Part shown: positions 17,962 to 27,571 of the stretch, in pieces
Position numbering within the stretch: position 1 is the stretch's first letter
How the letters are laid out: each line of letters opens with the position of its first letter
Assembly (NCBI GenBank): GCA_024758765.1
Contig: CP101406.1
Location: 1 to 64,000, forward strand
DNA length: 64,000 nucleotides
Direction: 5' to 3'
Origin: Mycobacterium sp. SVM_VP21
GTDB lineage: Bacteria; Actinomycetota; Actinomycetes; Mycobacteriales; Mycobacteriaceae
Notes under the pieces: model-generated
Told to the model about the DNA's origin: nothing
Database searches by the model: none
What the model saw: the letters and a program-made list of their open reading frames with translations, nothing else
Translations under genes and position numbers: made by a program

Positions 17962-19056
17962 GTGGCAACACCAGCGAACGAGCACCAGCCGACGGAATCG
18001 ACTGCCCAAGCACTGGCATTCGCTGAGCGCGTCACCGAGGCGCTGGACGCCGCCAGCCTCGCACTGCTACTGAGCCTCGGACATCAGAGCGGGCTGTTCG
18101 ATGCCCTGGCCGCCCTGCCGGAACCGGCAACCAGCACCCAGATCGCCAACCGCACCGGACTCAACGAACGCTACGTTCGCGAGTGGTTGGGGGGCACGAC
18201 CGTGGCCGGCGTTGTGGACTACGACCCCGCCAACAAGACATATCGCTTGCCGCAGCACCATGCCGCGGTGCTGACCCGTGCTGCCGGGGCCGCCAACCTG
18301 GCGCGCGTCGCGCAGTACATCGCCCTGATGGGCGAGGTCGAGCAGAAAGTGCTGGGCTGCTTCCAGCATGGCGGCGGGCTTCCCTACAGCGACTATCCCC
18401 GCTTCCACGCGGTGATGGCGGAGCGAAGCGGCGAAGTCTTTGACTCGGCGCTAGTCGATGTCGTCCTTCCCCTCGTCGAGGGCTTGCCGCAACGACTCCA
18501 CGACGGTGTGGAGGTGGCTGATTTCGGCTGCGGCAGTGGCCACGCCGTCAACGTGATGGCCCAGGCGTTCGCCAACAGCCGGTTCACCGGCGTTGACTTC
18601 TCGTCCGAGGGCATCGAACGAGCGACTCGCGAGGCGGCTCAGCGGGGACTGGCGAACGCCAACTTCGAGAGCCACGATCTGACGACGTTCGACCGAGCTT
18701 CGGCCTACGACCTTGTCACCGCATTCGACGCCATTCACGATCAAGCGCAGCCGGCGCGGGTGTTGGAGAACATCTATCGATCCCTGCGGCCGGGCGGCGT
18801 CTTCTTGATGGCGGATTCAAAATCGTCAAGCAGTCTGGAAGACAACATCGGCGTTCCCATGAACACCTACCGCTACACGGTCTCCCTGATGCACTGCATG
18901 CCCGTGTCGTTGGCCTTGAACGGCGCCGGCCTGGGCACCATGTGGGGCCGCCAACTCGCAATATCGATGCTGGCCGACGCCGGTTTCACCGACGTGGAGT
19001 GCGCCGAGATCGACGAGGACCCATCGAACTACTACTACATCGCCACCAAACGCTGA
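17962..19056 (+). CDS. SAM-dependent class I methyltransferase with N-terminal winged-helix domain
   Basis: About 364 residues from GTG 17962, which has AAGGAG just upstream; ATG 17929 or TTG 17926 would add 11-12 residues. The N-terminal part ([20 protein letters not shown]) is a winged-helix dimerisation domain as in plant-type O-methyltransferases. SAM-binding motif I is [10 protein letters not shown] (about 185-194), followed by FTGVDFS and [10 protein letters not shown]. The C-terminus has [11 protein letters not shown]. Substrate unknown. It is 20 bp upstream of a 2OG dioxygenase, so the pair probably tailors one small molecule. Confidence 0.9.
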   Translation: MATPANEHQPTESTAQALAFAERVTEALDAASLALLLSLGHQSGLFDALAALPEPATSTQIANRTGLNERYVREWLGGTTVAGVVDYDPANKTYRLPQHHAAVLTRAAGAANLARVAQYIALMGEVEQKVLGCFQHGGGLPYSDYPRFHAVMAERSGEVFDSALVDVVLPLVEGLPQRLHDGVEVADFGCGSGHAVNVMAQAFANSRFTGVDFSSEGIERATREAAQRGLANANFESHDLTTFDRASAYDLVTAFDAIHDQAQPARVLENIYRSLRPGGVFLMADSKSSSSLEDNIGVPMNTYRYTVSLMHCMPVSLALNGAGLGTMWGRQLAISMLADAGFTDVECAEIDEDPSNYYYIATKR

Positions 19057-19076
19057 AACGTGAAGGAGACCCAACC

Positions 19077-20054
19077 ATGCTGCCGGTGGTGAACTTCGCG
19101 CTGCTCGGCAGGACCGACGAGCGCATCCGGCTCCGTGAAGTCACCCACACCACTGGATTCTTCTACCTCGTCGGACATGGTGTCCCGGCGGAGCTGCTCG
19201 GTGAACTGCACGCCGCGGCACGCGAATTCTTCGCCCTGCCCGCCCAAGACAAGCTGGCGATCGAACTCGCACGCAGCCCACACTTTCGCGGTTACTCGAG
19301 AATCGGCGGTGAGCTGACCAATGGCGAAGTGGACTGGCGTGAGCAGATCGACTTCGGGCCCGAGGCTGACGCCACCGACGGCGCTGCCGGCCCGCAGTGG
19401 CTGCGCGGGCCCAATCAATGGCCGCCGGCGATCCCCGCGATGCCGAAGCTGGTGGGGCGCTACCAGCAGGAGATGAACAGGGTCGCACGGGAGTTGTTGC
19501 GGCGCTGGGCACAATCGCTGGGTTCGCCGTCAGAGATATTCGACTCCGCCTTCGGCACCGAGCCCGCATCGTTGATGAAGCTGATCCACTACCCGCCACG
19601 GCCAGCCACCTCGCATGGCGACCAGGGAGTTGGCGCCCATAAGGATCCGGGCGTCATGACGCTGCTGCACCTGCAGCACGACTCGACGGGACTGCAGGTG
19701 CAATCGCTCGACGGCGAATGGCTGGACGCCGCGCCACTAGACGGCGCATTCATCGTGAATATCGGTGAGCTGCTCGAAGTTTCGAGTCAGGGCTACCTTC
19801 GTGCCACGCCCCATCGGGTGCTGACACCGGCGGGTGCCCCGGCGCGCATCTCGATCCCGTACTTCTTCGGCCCAGCACTCGACGGCGTCGTTCCCACTCT
19901 TCACCTACCCCCGGACCTTGCCGCCAAGACCCGACCGATCAGTCATGACGCTAACAATCAGCTCCACAGCACCTACGGCGACAACATGTGGAAGGCCAAG
20001 AGACGTGCCCACCCCGAGGTGTTCGCCCGGTGGCATGGCGGTGCGGCCAGCTAG
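19077..20054 (+). CDS. 2-oxoglutarate/Fe(II) dioxygenase, isopenicillin N synthase-like
   Basis: 325 residues from ATG 19077 (AAGGAG at 19063-19068). The N-terminal DIOX_N part contains TTGFFYLVGHGVP and HFRGYSRIGGE. The jelly-roll core has the iron triad H188-x-D190 (VGAHKDPG) and H246 (ATPHRVL), and 2OG-binding R257-x-S259. Such enzymes hydroxylate, desaturate or cyclise small molecules. It is the second gene of the GntR-controlled operon and is convergent with the cellulase gene, 8 bp away. Substrate unknown. Confidence 0.93.
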   Translation: MLPVVNFALLGRTDERIRLREVTHTTGFFYLVGHGVPAELLGELHAAAREFFALPAQDKLAIELARSPHFRGYSRIGGELTNGEVDWREQIDFGPEADATDGAAGPQWLRGPNQWPPAIPAMPKLVGRYQQEMNRVARELLRRWAQSLGSPSEIFDSAFGTEPASLMKLIHYPPRPATSHGDQGVGAHKDPGVMTLLHLQHDSTGLQVQSLDGEWLDAAPLDGAFIVNIGELLEVSSQGYLRATPHRVLTPAGAPARISIPYFFGPALDGVVPTLHLPPDLAAKTRPISHDANNQLHSTYGDNMWKAKRRAHPEVFARWHGGAAS

Positions 20055-20062
20055 ACCTACGA

Positions 20063-21040
20063 TCAGCCCGCGTTGCGTGCCAGGTTGATGGCGTACTCGC
20101 TGACGAAGTGACCCGCAGCGGGTTCGCCCGAGCCGCAGCTGCCGTCGGACTCCCCGACCCGCTTGACCCACAGGTAAGCGTCGGCGTGCTGGCCGGCGGT
20201 GTTGGCGGTCGGCGGCGTGCCCAGCGCCCGCCCGCTGGGGTTGCACCAGCCGTAGGGGTCGCCCTCCGCGGGACCGGCGCCATTGCGCGACGTGTCGATC
20301 ACGTAGTGCGCGCCGCCGGTCATGCCCGAGATCTCTTCGCCGTAGCCGATTTCCTCTTCGGTGGTGAAGTAGTTCGTGCTGTTCAGTGCGAAGCCTCGCG
20401 CACGCCCCACGCCGGCCTGGTTGAGCCGGTTGGCCATCTCTCCGGCGCTGACCCAACGCGAGTGCCCGGCGTCGACGTAGACCGCCGTGGCCGGGTTGCG
20501 GCCCAGCGTGTCGACGGCATAGCTGATCAGGTCGAAGCGCTCCTGACGCTGGTCACCCGAGAGGCAGTCGGCCATCGCCAGCGCGTCGGGCTCGAGGACG
20601 ATCGCGGCCGGGTTGCCGCCGATCCCGTCGGCGACGCTGTCAATCCAGGCGCGATAGGACGCGCCGGAGGAGAATCCGCCCGCGGCGTAGCTGCCGCAGT
20701 CACGGTGCGGAATGGCGTAGAGCACCAGCACCGGCATTGCGCCCGCCGCAGCGGCCGCGCCGGTGTGCCGGGCCACCGTCGAGCCGACAGATCCCACTCC
20801 GAACGCCTGGTCCAGCCAGTACGCCTGCGGGGTGTTGGCCACCCGAGCCAGCTCGGCGCTGTCCGGCTGCGCGTTGGAGGCATGCATCGCCTTGGAGATG
20901 GGATCGACATAGAAGGGCATGCCGCCCAGCGGGTTATCGCCGTCGGCCTGGGCGGGGGCCGCGCCGGCCAGGGCCGCAACGGCAAGGAGCGGGGTGAGGC
21001 AGCGCGCGACCGCGCCAAATGCTGAGGGGATCACAGCCAA
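20063..21040 (-). CDS. Secreted glycoside hydrolase family 6 (cellulase, CelA1-like)
   Basis: 325 residues with a Sec signal peptide (about 1-32, ending APAQA). The GH6 domain includes VLVLYAIPHRDCGSYAAGG with D114, LEPDALAMADC with the likely proton donor D152, VYVDAGHS and IDTSRNG, followed by GWCNPSGRALG; Cys pairs are as in CelA1 (Rv0062). It hydrolyses beta-1,4-glucan by inversion outside the cell. In M. tuberculosis celA1 is at another chromosomal site, so this copy is relocated or extra. It is the last gene of the accessory island before ftsY. Confidence 0.93.
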   Translation of the reverse strand: MAVIPSAFGAVARCLTPLLAVAALAGAAPAQADGDNPLGGMPFYVDPISKAMHASNAQPDSAELARVANTPQAYWLDQAFGVGSVGSTVARHTGAAAAAGAMPVLVLYAIPHRDCGSYAAGGFSSGASYRAWIDSVADGIGGNPAAIVLEPDALAMADCLSGDQRQERFDLISYAVDTLGRNPATAVYVDAGHSRWVSAGEMANRLNQAGVGRARGFALNSTNYFTTEEEIGYGEEISGMTGGAHYVIDTSRNGAGPAEGDPYGWCNPSGRALGTPPTANTAGQHADAYLWVKRVGESDGSCGSGEPAAGHFVSEYAINLARNAG

Positions 21041-21097
21041 AAATTACCTCATGACCGACCCGAGGTCACAAGACGGTCACGATAGCGGCCGGAGCGC

Positions 21098-22357
21098 TCA
21101 GCCGAGCAGCGCGTCGACGAAGGCGCCCGGCTCGAACGGGGCCAGATCGTCGGGCCCTTCCCCCAAGCCCACCAGCTTGACCGGCACCCCCAGTTCCTGC
21201 TGCACCCGGAACACGATCCCGCCTTTGGCGGTTCCATCCAGCTTGGTCAGCACCACCCCGGTGATGTCGACGACGTCGGCGAACACCCGGGCTTGGGCCA
21301 GGCCGTTCTGCCCGATGGTGGCGTCGAGGACCAGCAGCACCTCGTCGACAGCCGCACGGCGCTCTACCACCCGCTTGACCTTGCCGAGCTCGTCCATCAG
21401 ACCGGTCTTGGTGTGCAGCCGTCCCGCGGTATCGATGACCACGACGTCGACACCGTCGGCTACGCCCTTGTCGACGGCGTCGAACGCCACCGAGGCGGGA
21501 TCGGCGCCCTCGGCACCGCGGACCACCTCGGCGCCCACCCGCGCCGCCCAGGTCTGCAGCTGGTCGGCCGCGGCGGCCCGGAACGTGTCGGCCGCCCCCA
21601 GCACCACACGACGGCCGTCGGCCACCAGCACTCGGGCCAGTTTGCCGACAGTGGTGGTCTTGCCGGTGCCGTTGACGCCCACCACCAGCAGCACCGACGG
21701 GTGATCGTCATGCGGCAGGGCCCGAATGGAACGCTCCAGACCGGGCTGCAGCTCGCCGATAAGCACGTCGCGCAACACCGTGCGAGCCTCGGCCTCGGTG
21801 CGCACCTGACCGCCGGCCAGCCGTCCGCGCAATTGATTCACCACCGATTCGGTGACCACCGGACCCAGATCGGCCACCAACAGGGTGTCCTCGACGTCCT
21901 GCCAGGAGTCGTCGTCGAGGTCTCCGCCGCCCAGCAACCCGAGCACGCTGCGGCCCAACGCGTTCTGCGACTTGGCCAACCGACCGCGCAGCCGGTCCAT
22001 CCGGCCTTCAACCGGCTCAATGTCGAGCTCGACGGACTCTGGCGCCGGCCCCTCGGGGGCTGCTTCAGGCAGCTCGACATCGGTGATGGTGCGTTTGGGC
22101 GCGTCGCGCGGCACGGTCGCGTCGTCGCCGATCACGGGTGCGGGCGGCTCCGACGTGTCGGTCCGGCTAAAGGTGATACCCGAGGAGGCGGTGTAGCCGC
22201 CGGAACGGTCCAGACTCTGCTGTTCTGGGCGCTTTGCGCCCGACAGGCTGATGCGCCGCCGCCGTTGGCGCACCAGGCCGAAGACCAGTGCGGCGATGAC
22301 GACGAGCGCGGCGGCGACCGCGAGGGCAATCCAGAGACCGTCAGACACGACCGCCAT
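21098..22357 (-). CDS. ftsY: Signal recognition particle receptor FtsY
   Basis: Membrane-associated SRP GTPase that receives ribosome-SRP complexes. 419 residues from ATG 22357: a transmembrane N-terminus (LWIALAVAAALVVIAALVFG), basic patch QRRRR, acidic A domain, then the NG domain with P-loop GVNGTGKTTT, DTAGRLH, TKLDGTAKGG and final GLGEGPDDLAPF. It lies 34 bp downstream of smc, the conserved smc-ftsY order. Confidence 0.97.
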   Translation of the reverse strand: MAVVSDGLWIALAVAAALVVIAALVFGLVRQRRRRISLSGAKRPEQQSLDRSGGYTASSGITFSRTDTSEPPAPVIGDDATVPRDAPKRTITDVELPEAAPEGPAPESVELDIEPVEGRMDRLRGRLAKSQNALGRSVLGLLGGGDLDDDSWQDVEDTLLVADLGPVVTESVVNQLRGRLAGGQVRTEAEARTVLRDVLIGELQPGLERSIRALPHDDHPSVLLVVGVNGTGKTTTVGKLARVLVADGRRVVLGAADTFRAAAADQLQTWAARVGAEVVRGAEGADPASVAFDAVDKGVADGVDVVVIDTAGRLHTKTGLMDELGKVKRVVERRAAVDEVLLVLDATIGQNGLAQARVFADVVDITGVVLTKLDGTAKGGIVFRVQQELGVPVKLVGLGEGPDDLAPFEPGAFVDALLG

Positions 22358-22391
22358 TGTTTCAGGGCCGCCGCGGGCCAAGTCGGACAGG

Positions 22392-25300
22392 CTAGCTCGG
22401 GCTACTGACCAGCTCTTCGCCCCGGATGCGTTGGGAGATCACCGCGGTGATCCCGTCGCCCTGCATGGTCACCCCGTACAGCGCGTCGGCGACTTCCATC
22501 GTCGGCTTCTGGTGGGTGATGACAATGAGCTGCGAGCGGGCCCGCAGCATCTCGAACAGCGCCAGCAGCCGGCGCAGGTTGGTGTCGTCGAGCGCGGCCT
22601 CGACCTCGTCCATGATGTAGAACGGCGACGGGCGGGCCCGGAAGATCGCGACCAGCATGGCGATGGCCGTCAGCGACTTCTCCCCGCCGGACAGCAGCGA
22701 CAGTCGCTTGACCTTCTTGCCGGGTGGGCGGGCTTCAACGTCGACGCCGGTGGTCAGCATGTCGCTGGGGTCGGTCAGCAGCAGGCGGCCTTCCCCACCG
22801 GGGAACAGTGCCGCGAACACCTCGGTGAACTCGCGCTCCACGTCGGCGTAGGCGTCGGTGAAGACCTGCAGGATGCGCGCGTCGACTTCGGAGACCACGT
22901 CGAGGAGGTCTTTGCGGGCCGCCTTGACGTCTTCGAGCTGAGTAGACAGGAAGTTGTAGCGCTCCTCGAGCGCCGCGAACTCCTCAAGCGCCAAGGGGTT
23001 GACCCGACCCAGTTCGGCCAGCTCGCGTTCGGCGCGTTTGGCCCGGCGCTCCTGGGTGGCGCGGTCGAAGGGCATCGGGGCGGGAGCCATCACCAGTTCG
23101 CCGCGTTCGCGGGCCTGCTCGTACTCGGCCATCTCCAGTTCGGTCGGTGGCAAAGCGACGTCCGGGCCATACTCGGCGATCAGGTCAGCCGAGCTCATGC
23201 CGAACTGTTCGAGCACGGTCTGCTCGAGTTGCTCGATGCGCAACGCGGCCTGCGCCTTGGCGACTTCATCGCGGTGCAGTGATTCGGTGAGCGCGGTCAG
23301 CCGGGTACTCAGGGAATTCACCTCGTCACGGACGGCGACCAGGGCGGCGGACCGCTGCTGACGTTCACTGGCCAGCCCGTCACGGATCCGTGCCGCCGCG
23401 ATCACCACATGTTGCAGGCGCTGGGCCAGCGCACTGCCGGCATCGGCCACCGCTGCCGCCGTCGTCGCCGCGCGCGCGCGTGCGGCGCGGGCCTGCTCGG
23501 CGCGGACCCGCGCCTCGCGTTCGGCCGCGGCCGCCCGGCGCAGCGAGTCCGCCTTGCCGCGTACCGCATTGGCGCGCTCCTCGGCGGTACGCACCGCCAG
23601 CCTTGCCTCCACCTCGACGCCGCGCGCCGCCTCGGCTGCGGCCGCGATCTGCTGGCGATCCACCGGTTCAACGGTGGCGGTCGGCTGATCCTCTTCAGCA
23701 TTGCGCAGCCGGGTTTCCAGCTCGCCCAGCTCGGTGACGGTCTGCGCCCGGCCGGCCTCGAGCTCTTCACGCTCACGCAGCCGCCGGCGCCACTCGGTCT
23801 CTGCGGCGCGCGCCTCTTGCCCCAACCGGCCCAGCTGCTCGTGGGTCGCGGCGATGGCGGCATCGGACTCGTTGAGCGCCGCCAATGCCTGCTCGGTGGC
23901 GTCCCGGCGCGCGGACTGCTCAGCCAGCGCCCCGGCGAGGGCCGCGCCGAGTTCGCCGGCCTGTGTCTCGGCGGCGGCCAGTTCGGCGCGGGCCTTGTCG
24001 ATCTCGCTGTTGATCTCCAGGGTGGACGGCTTGCGATCCGATCCACCGCTGACCCAGCCCGCACCGACCAGGTCACCGTCTAACGTCACCGCGCGCACGC
24101 CGGGGCGTGCAGCCACCAGGTCCAGTGCCTTAGGCAGGTCGTCGACCACCGCCACCGCCGACAGCATTGCCGTCATCGCGCCGCGCAATCGGTCGGGGGC
24201 CTCGATCAGCTCCACTGCCCACAGCGCTCCGCCGGGCAGTGCCGCACGCTGTTCGACGGCGGGCAGCGGCCAATCCCCCAGCACGATCGCGGCCCGGCCA
24301 CCGTCGGCGGTCTTGAGCGCGTGCAGCGCCGAGCTGGCCGCGCCGGCATTCTCCGCGGCCAGCGCATCGGCTGCGGACCCGAGCACCGCGGCCAGTGCCG
24401 CCTCGTACCCCGAGCGCACCTTGACCAGCTTCGCGATCGACCCGAAGATCCCGGGGCCACTGTGGTTCGCTGCGAGCCAGGCGGCGCCGTCGCGGCGTTC
24501 GAGACCCATCGACAACGCCTCGATACGGGCATGCAGCGAAGCGACCTGGCGCTCGGCGGCGCGCTCGGCGGCCTGCAGTTCGGCGACACGCTCATCTGCC
24601 AGCTGCAGGGTGGCCACGGTCCGCTCGTGGTGCTCGTCCAGACCGACCTCGCCCTGATCGAGCTCGGAGACCCGCCCCTGAACCGTCTCGAACTCCGCCT
24701 GGGCGGCCTGGGCCCGTCCGGCGGCCTCCTCGATGCGCGTCGACAGCTGCCCGACATGAGCGTCGATCGACTCGACGCGAGCCCGAATCGTCTCCACCTG
24801 ACCGGTCAACCGGGCCAGGCCCTCGCGCCGGTCGGCTTCGGCACGGACCGCAGCCAGATGCGCCTTCTCCGCCTCGGTGCTGCGGCGCTCCCGTTCGGCC
24901 AGCTCGGCGCGGGCCGCTTCCAGCCGGATGCCGGCGTTGGCCAGCTCGGCCAAAAGTTGCCGCTCGGCCGCGGCCACCTGCTCGGCCTCGGCCTCCAATG
25001 CATCCGGGTCGACGCCGGCGGTGGTGATCGGCTCGTCGTCGAGATGCTGTGCGCGTTCGCTGGCGATGCGCACCGTGGCGCTGACCCGCTCGGCCAGCGC
25101 CGACAGCGAGAACCAGGTCTGCTGGGCGGCCTCGGCGCGGTGGGTCAAACTGGCGACCGCGGACTCGTGGGCGGTCAGTTCGTCGGCAGCCACCGCCAGA
25201 CGCTCGGTGATCTGGTCGTGTTCGCGGCGCAGCGTCGCCTCGGCGTCGGTGGTTCCGGCGAACTCAGCCTGCCGCGACACCAGGTCATCGGCGGTCAACC

Positions 25301-25982
25301 GCAGCTTGGCGTCGCGCAGGTCGGCTTGGATGGTGGCCGCTCGCCGGGCGACTTCGGCCTGACGGCCCAGCGGCTTGAGCTGGCGGCGCAGCTCGGTGGT
25401 CAGGTCGGTCAGGCGGGCCAGGTTGGCCGCCATCGCGTCCAGCTTGCGGACGGCCTTTTCCTTGCGCTTGCGGTGCTTGAGCACCCCGGCGGCCTCTTCG
25501 ATGAAGGCCCGGCGGTCCTCGGGCCGTGACTCCAGGATCTGCGCCAGCCGGCCCTGGCCGACGATGACGTGCATCTCACGGCCGATGCCGGAGTCGCTGA
25601 GCAGCTCCTGGACGTCCATCAATCGGCAGCTGGCGCCGTTGATCTCGTACTCGCTGGCTCCGTCGCGGAACATCCGCCGGGTGATCGAGACCTCGGCGTA
25701 CTCGATCGGCAGCGCGTTGTCGGAGTTGTCGATGGTGACGGTGACCTCGGCGCGACCGAGCGGCGCGCGCGAAGAGGTGCCGGCGAAGATGACGTCTTCC
25801 ATCTTGCCGCCGCGCAGGGTCTTGGCGCTGTGCTCCCCCATCACCCAGGCCAGGGCATCGACCACATTGGACTTGCCCGAACCGTTGGGTCCGACCACCG
25901 CGGTGATACCGGGTTCGAAGCGCAGAGTCGTCGGCGCGGCGAAGGACTTGAAGCCCTTCAGCGTCAAACTCTTGAGATGCAC
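22392..25982 (-). CDS. smc: Chromosome partition ATPase SMC
   Basis: Condensin subunit that organises chromosomal DNA with ScpAB. 1196 residues from GTG 25982 ([14 protein letters not shown]), close to the 1205 of M. tuberculosis. Walker [10 protein letters not shown] at 31-39, two long coiled-coil arms rich in Ala/Glu/Arg, a hinge near the middle ([17 protein letters not shown] ... [12 protein letters not shown]), the ABC signature [11 protein letters not shown], and Walker [13 protein letters not shown]. An open frame continues upstream to 26156 inside acyP, but homology begins at the GTG. The operon is acyP-smc-ftsY. Confidence 0.97.
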   Translation of the reverse strand: MHLKSLTLKGFKSFAAPTTLRFEPGITAVVGPNGSGKSNVVDALAWVMGEHSAKTLRGGKMEDVIFAGTSSRAPLGRAEVTVTIDNSDNALPIEYAEVSITRRMFRDGASEYEINGASCRLMDVQELLSDSGIGREMHVIVGQGRLAQILESRPEDRRAFIEEAAGVLKHRKRKEKAVRKLDAMAANLARLTDLTTELRRQLKPLGRQAEVARRAATIQADLRDAKLRLTADDLVSRQAEFAGTTDAEATLRREHDQITERLAVAADELTAHESAVASLTHRAEAAQQTWFSLSALAERVSATVRIASERAQHLDDEPITTAGVDPDALEAEAEQVAAAERQLLAELANAGIRLEAARAELAERERRSTEAEKAHLAAVRAEADRREGLARLTGQVETIRARVESIDAHVGQLSTRIEEAAGRAQAAQAEFETVQGRVSELDQGEVGLDEHHERTVATLQLADERVAELQAAERAAERQVASLHARIEALSMGLERRDGAAWLAANHSGPGIFGSIAKLVKVRSGYEAALAAVLGSAADALAAENAGAASSALHALKTADGGRAAIVLGDWPLPAVEQRAALPGGALWAVELIEAPDRLRGAMTAMLSAVAVVDDLPKALDLVAARPGVRAVTLDGDLVGAGWVSGGSDRKPSTLEINSEIDKARAELAAAETQAGELGAALAGALAEQSARRDATEQALAALNESDAAIAATHEQLGRLGQEARAAETEWRRRLREREELEAGRAQTVTELGELETRLRNAEEDQPTATVEPVDRQQIAAAAEAARGVEVEARLAVRTAEERANAVRGKADSLRRAAAAEREARVRAEQARAARARAATTAAAVADAGSALAQRLQHVVIAAARIRDGLASERQQRSAALVAVRDEVNSLSTRLTALTESLHRDEVAKAQAALRIEQLEQTVLEQFGMSSADLIAEYGPDVALPPTELEMAEYEQARERGELVMAPAPMPFDRATQERRAKRAERELAELGRVNPLALEEFAALEERYNFLSTQLEDVKAARKDLLDVVSEVDARILQVFTDAYADVEREFTEVFAALFPGGEGRLLLTDPSDMLTTGVDVEARPPGKKVKRLSLLSGGEKSLTAIAMLVAIFRARPSPFYIMDEVEAALDDTNLRRLLALFEMLRARSQLIVITHQKPTMEVADALYGVTMQGDGITAVISQRIRGEELVSSPS

Positions 25983-26001
25983 GGGAGGTGAGACTACCGG
26001 G

Positions 26002-26283
26002 CTAGCGTTCGGCGAATCCGTCGATCGGGTCCCCGACGTCCGTCCAGTCAGCGACGACGGTGTCCACCCGGCCCGGTGTGGTGCCACCCTGCAGCAGCTC
26101 CAGCAGGCGTTGGCAGTTCGCGCGGGGGCCCTGAGCGACGACGTGCACCCGGCCACCGGGCCGGTTGGCGGCGTAGCCCGTCAGGCCCAGCTCCAGTGCC
26201 CGCGAACGCGTCCACCACCGAAATCCGACGCCCTGGACATGTCCGTGCACCCAGGCGGACAGGCGGATGTCAGGACCGGTCAC
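26002..26283 (-). CDS. acyP: Acylphosphatase
   Basis: Small enzyme hydrolysing carboxyl-phosphate bonds such as acetyl phosphate. 93 residues, usual length. The first motif is [13 protein letters not shown] with catalytic Arg22; the second is [11 protein letters not shown] with catalytic Asn40. It overlaps the OsmC gene by 14 bp and is 19 bp upstream of smc, the order seen as Rv2923c-acyP-smc. Confidence 0.96.
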   Translation of the reverse strand: MTGPDIRLSAWVHGHVQGVGFRWWTRSRALELGLTGYAANRPGGRVHVVAQGPRANCQRLLELLQGGTTPGRVDTVVADWTDVGDPIDGFAER

Positions 26284-26686
26284 CGGAGTCGATCTCGAAG
26301 CGCACCTCGGTGCCGGATTTCAGTGTGCGTCCGACCGTGCAGACCTGATCTATCGCCCGGTGCACGACGGTCAGCAGCCGCTGTTTGTCCGCGTCATCCA
26401 AACCCGACAAGTCCAGCTTCAGGACCTCTTCCAGCAGCGGATAGCGCTCCTGTTCCCGATCGGCGGGACCGGAGACCTCGATGGTGGCCTGGTAGTCGTC
26501 GCCGAGCCGGCGGGCCAGCGGGGCGTCGCTGGACATGCCGCTGCAGGCGGCCAGCGCGATCTTCAACAGCTCTCCGGGGGTGAACACGCCGTCGACGTCC
26601 TCGCTGCCGACCAGCACCTGCGCGCCCCTCGAACTGCGTCCGGTGTAGCGGCGGGTCCCGGTACGTTCCACCCACAATTTCGTCAT
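26270..26686 (-). CDS. OsmC/Ohr-family peroxiredoxin-like protein (Rv2923c homologue)
   Basis: 138 residues. The two reactive cysteines of the family are present: Cys48 in ALAACSGMSSD and Cys116 in IDQVCTVGRTL. Members reduce organic hydroperoxides using dithiol cofactors; in mycobacteria the reductant could be mycothiol or lipoylated proteins. It heads the OsmC-acyP-smc-ftsY run, with a 14-bp overlap to acyP. Confidence 0.93.
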   Translation of the reverse strand: MTKLWVERTGTRRYTGRSSRGAQVLVGSEDVDGVFTPGELLKIALAACSGMSSDAPLARRLGDDYQATIEVSGPADREQERYPLLEEVLKLDLSGLDDADKQRLLTVVHRAIDQVCTVGRTLKSGTEVRFEIDSGDRS

Positions 26687-26734
26687 GCGGACATTGTCGC
26701 CGCCTCCCCGGGCCGGCGCTACGCCGGTGGCCGA

Positions 26735-27121
26735 TCAGCTTGCGGCAACAGGCTTTCTGCCGTAGTGACGTTCCATCAGCGCCGTGTCGCCGTACACCTG
26801 CACGCGCACCGTCGTGCCGTCGCGCAGGGTGTAGACCTCGGCACTGGGGCCGTGATCGCCGCCGATAGAGGCTTCACTGAGCACCACGACTGTGTCGCCG
26901 TCGGCGATGAACCGCTGCGGGGTGATCGTCGGCGCCTTGGTGGCCAGCGCGGCCAGGAACTCGCCAAGTTCGGTTTTGCCCCGGTAGGTTCCGCTGACCG
27001 CGCTGTCGCCGGGCTGCACCCATTCGACACCGTCGTCGAAGAGCGCCATCAGCGTTTCGGCATCGCCGACGGCGAATGCCTCGTAACCGCTGCGGACCAA
27101 TTCGATGTTGCGTTCGGACAT
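26735..27121 (-). CDS. SnoaL-like/NTF2 family protein
   Basis: 128 residues from ATG 27121 (MSERNIELVRSGYEAFAVGD); an upstream Met at 27139 is possible. The fold signatures are YEAFAVGDAETLMALFDDGVEW, TYRGKTELGEFLAAL and DTVVVLSEASI. Members are ketosteroid-isomerase-like proteins with very varied chemistry, so no reaction can be assigned. It is placed after a 63-residue gene in the same direction and before OsmC. Confidence 0.85.
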   Translation of the reverse strand: MSERNIELVRSGYEAFAVGDAETLMALFDDGVEWVQPGDSAVSGTYRGKTELGEFLAALATKAPTITPQRFIADGDTVVVLSEASIGGDHGPSAEVYTLRDGTTVRVQVYGDTALMERHYGRKPVAAS

Positions 27122-27172
27122 CTCTCCCATTCCTCTCAACGGTGTTTTGTTGTGACCGTCCTGTTTTCGTCG

Positions 27173-27364
27173 TCACAGCCGGTACATTTCCCGCGACATC
27201 CGCGCCTGCTCGAAGTAGGCCGCCTCGCGGCGTGGGGCGTGCTCGTGCGGCCGTGGGCGCCTGCGGGCCAGCGCTGCCAGCGACGTTGCGACGAGCTCAT
27301 GAGCGTGCTGCAGCACCTGCCCGACCGGCATCGACAGCCCCGGCTTGATGACCAATTGCGACAT
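27173..27364 (-). CDS. Small hypothetical protein, Arg/His-rich C-terminus
   Basis: 63 residues from ATG 27364, preceded by GAGGTG at good spacing. Sequence MSQLVIKPGLSMPVGQVLQH, then ARRRPRPHEHAPRREAAYF. Not recognised. An upstream Met at 27481 exists but has no ribosome-binding support. It lies between the SnoaL-like gene and the divergent LuxR regulator and could be co-regulated by it. Confidence 0.5.
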   Translation of the reverse strand: MSQLVIKPGLSMPVGQVLQHAHELVATSLAALARRRPRPHEHAPRREAAYFEQARMSREMYRL

Positions 27365-27571
27365 GGAGCTCACCTCTTCGTGTGGCGGTGACTCGGGTAC
27401 CGGCCCACCAGCCGGCTCATGCCAAGAAAAACACCGAGCAGGCGAAATAACCTCATTCCAACGGACGAGATCCGAGTACACTTTTCCGGCAGGAAGACAG
27501 CGGTCTTCTGAGCACTTCGCAATCGGGAGTACGTCGAATGTGCAGGCCTGTAGCTGAATTCAGAGCCGACC

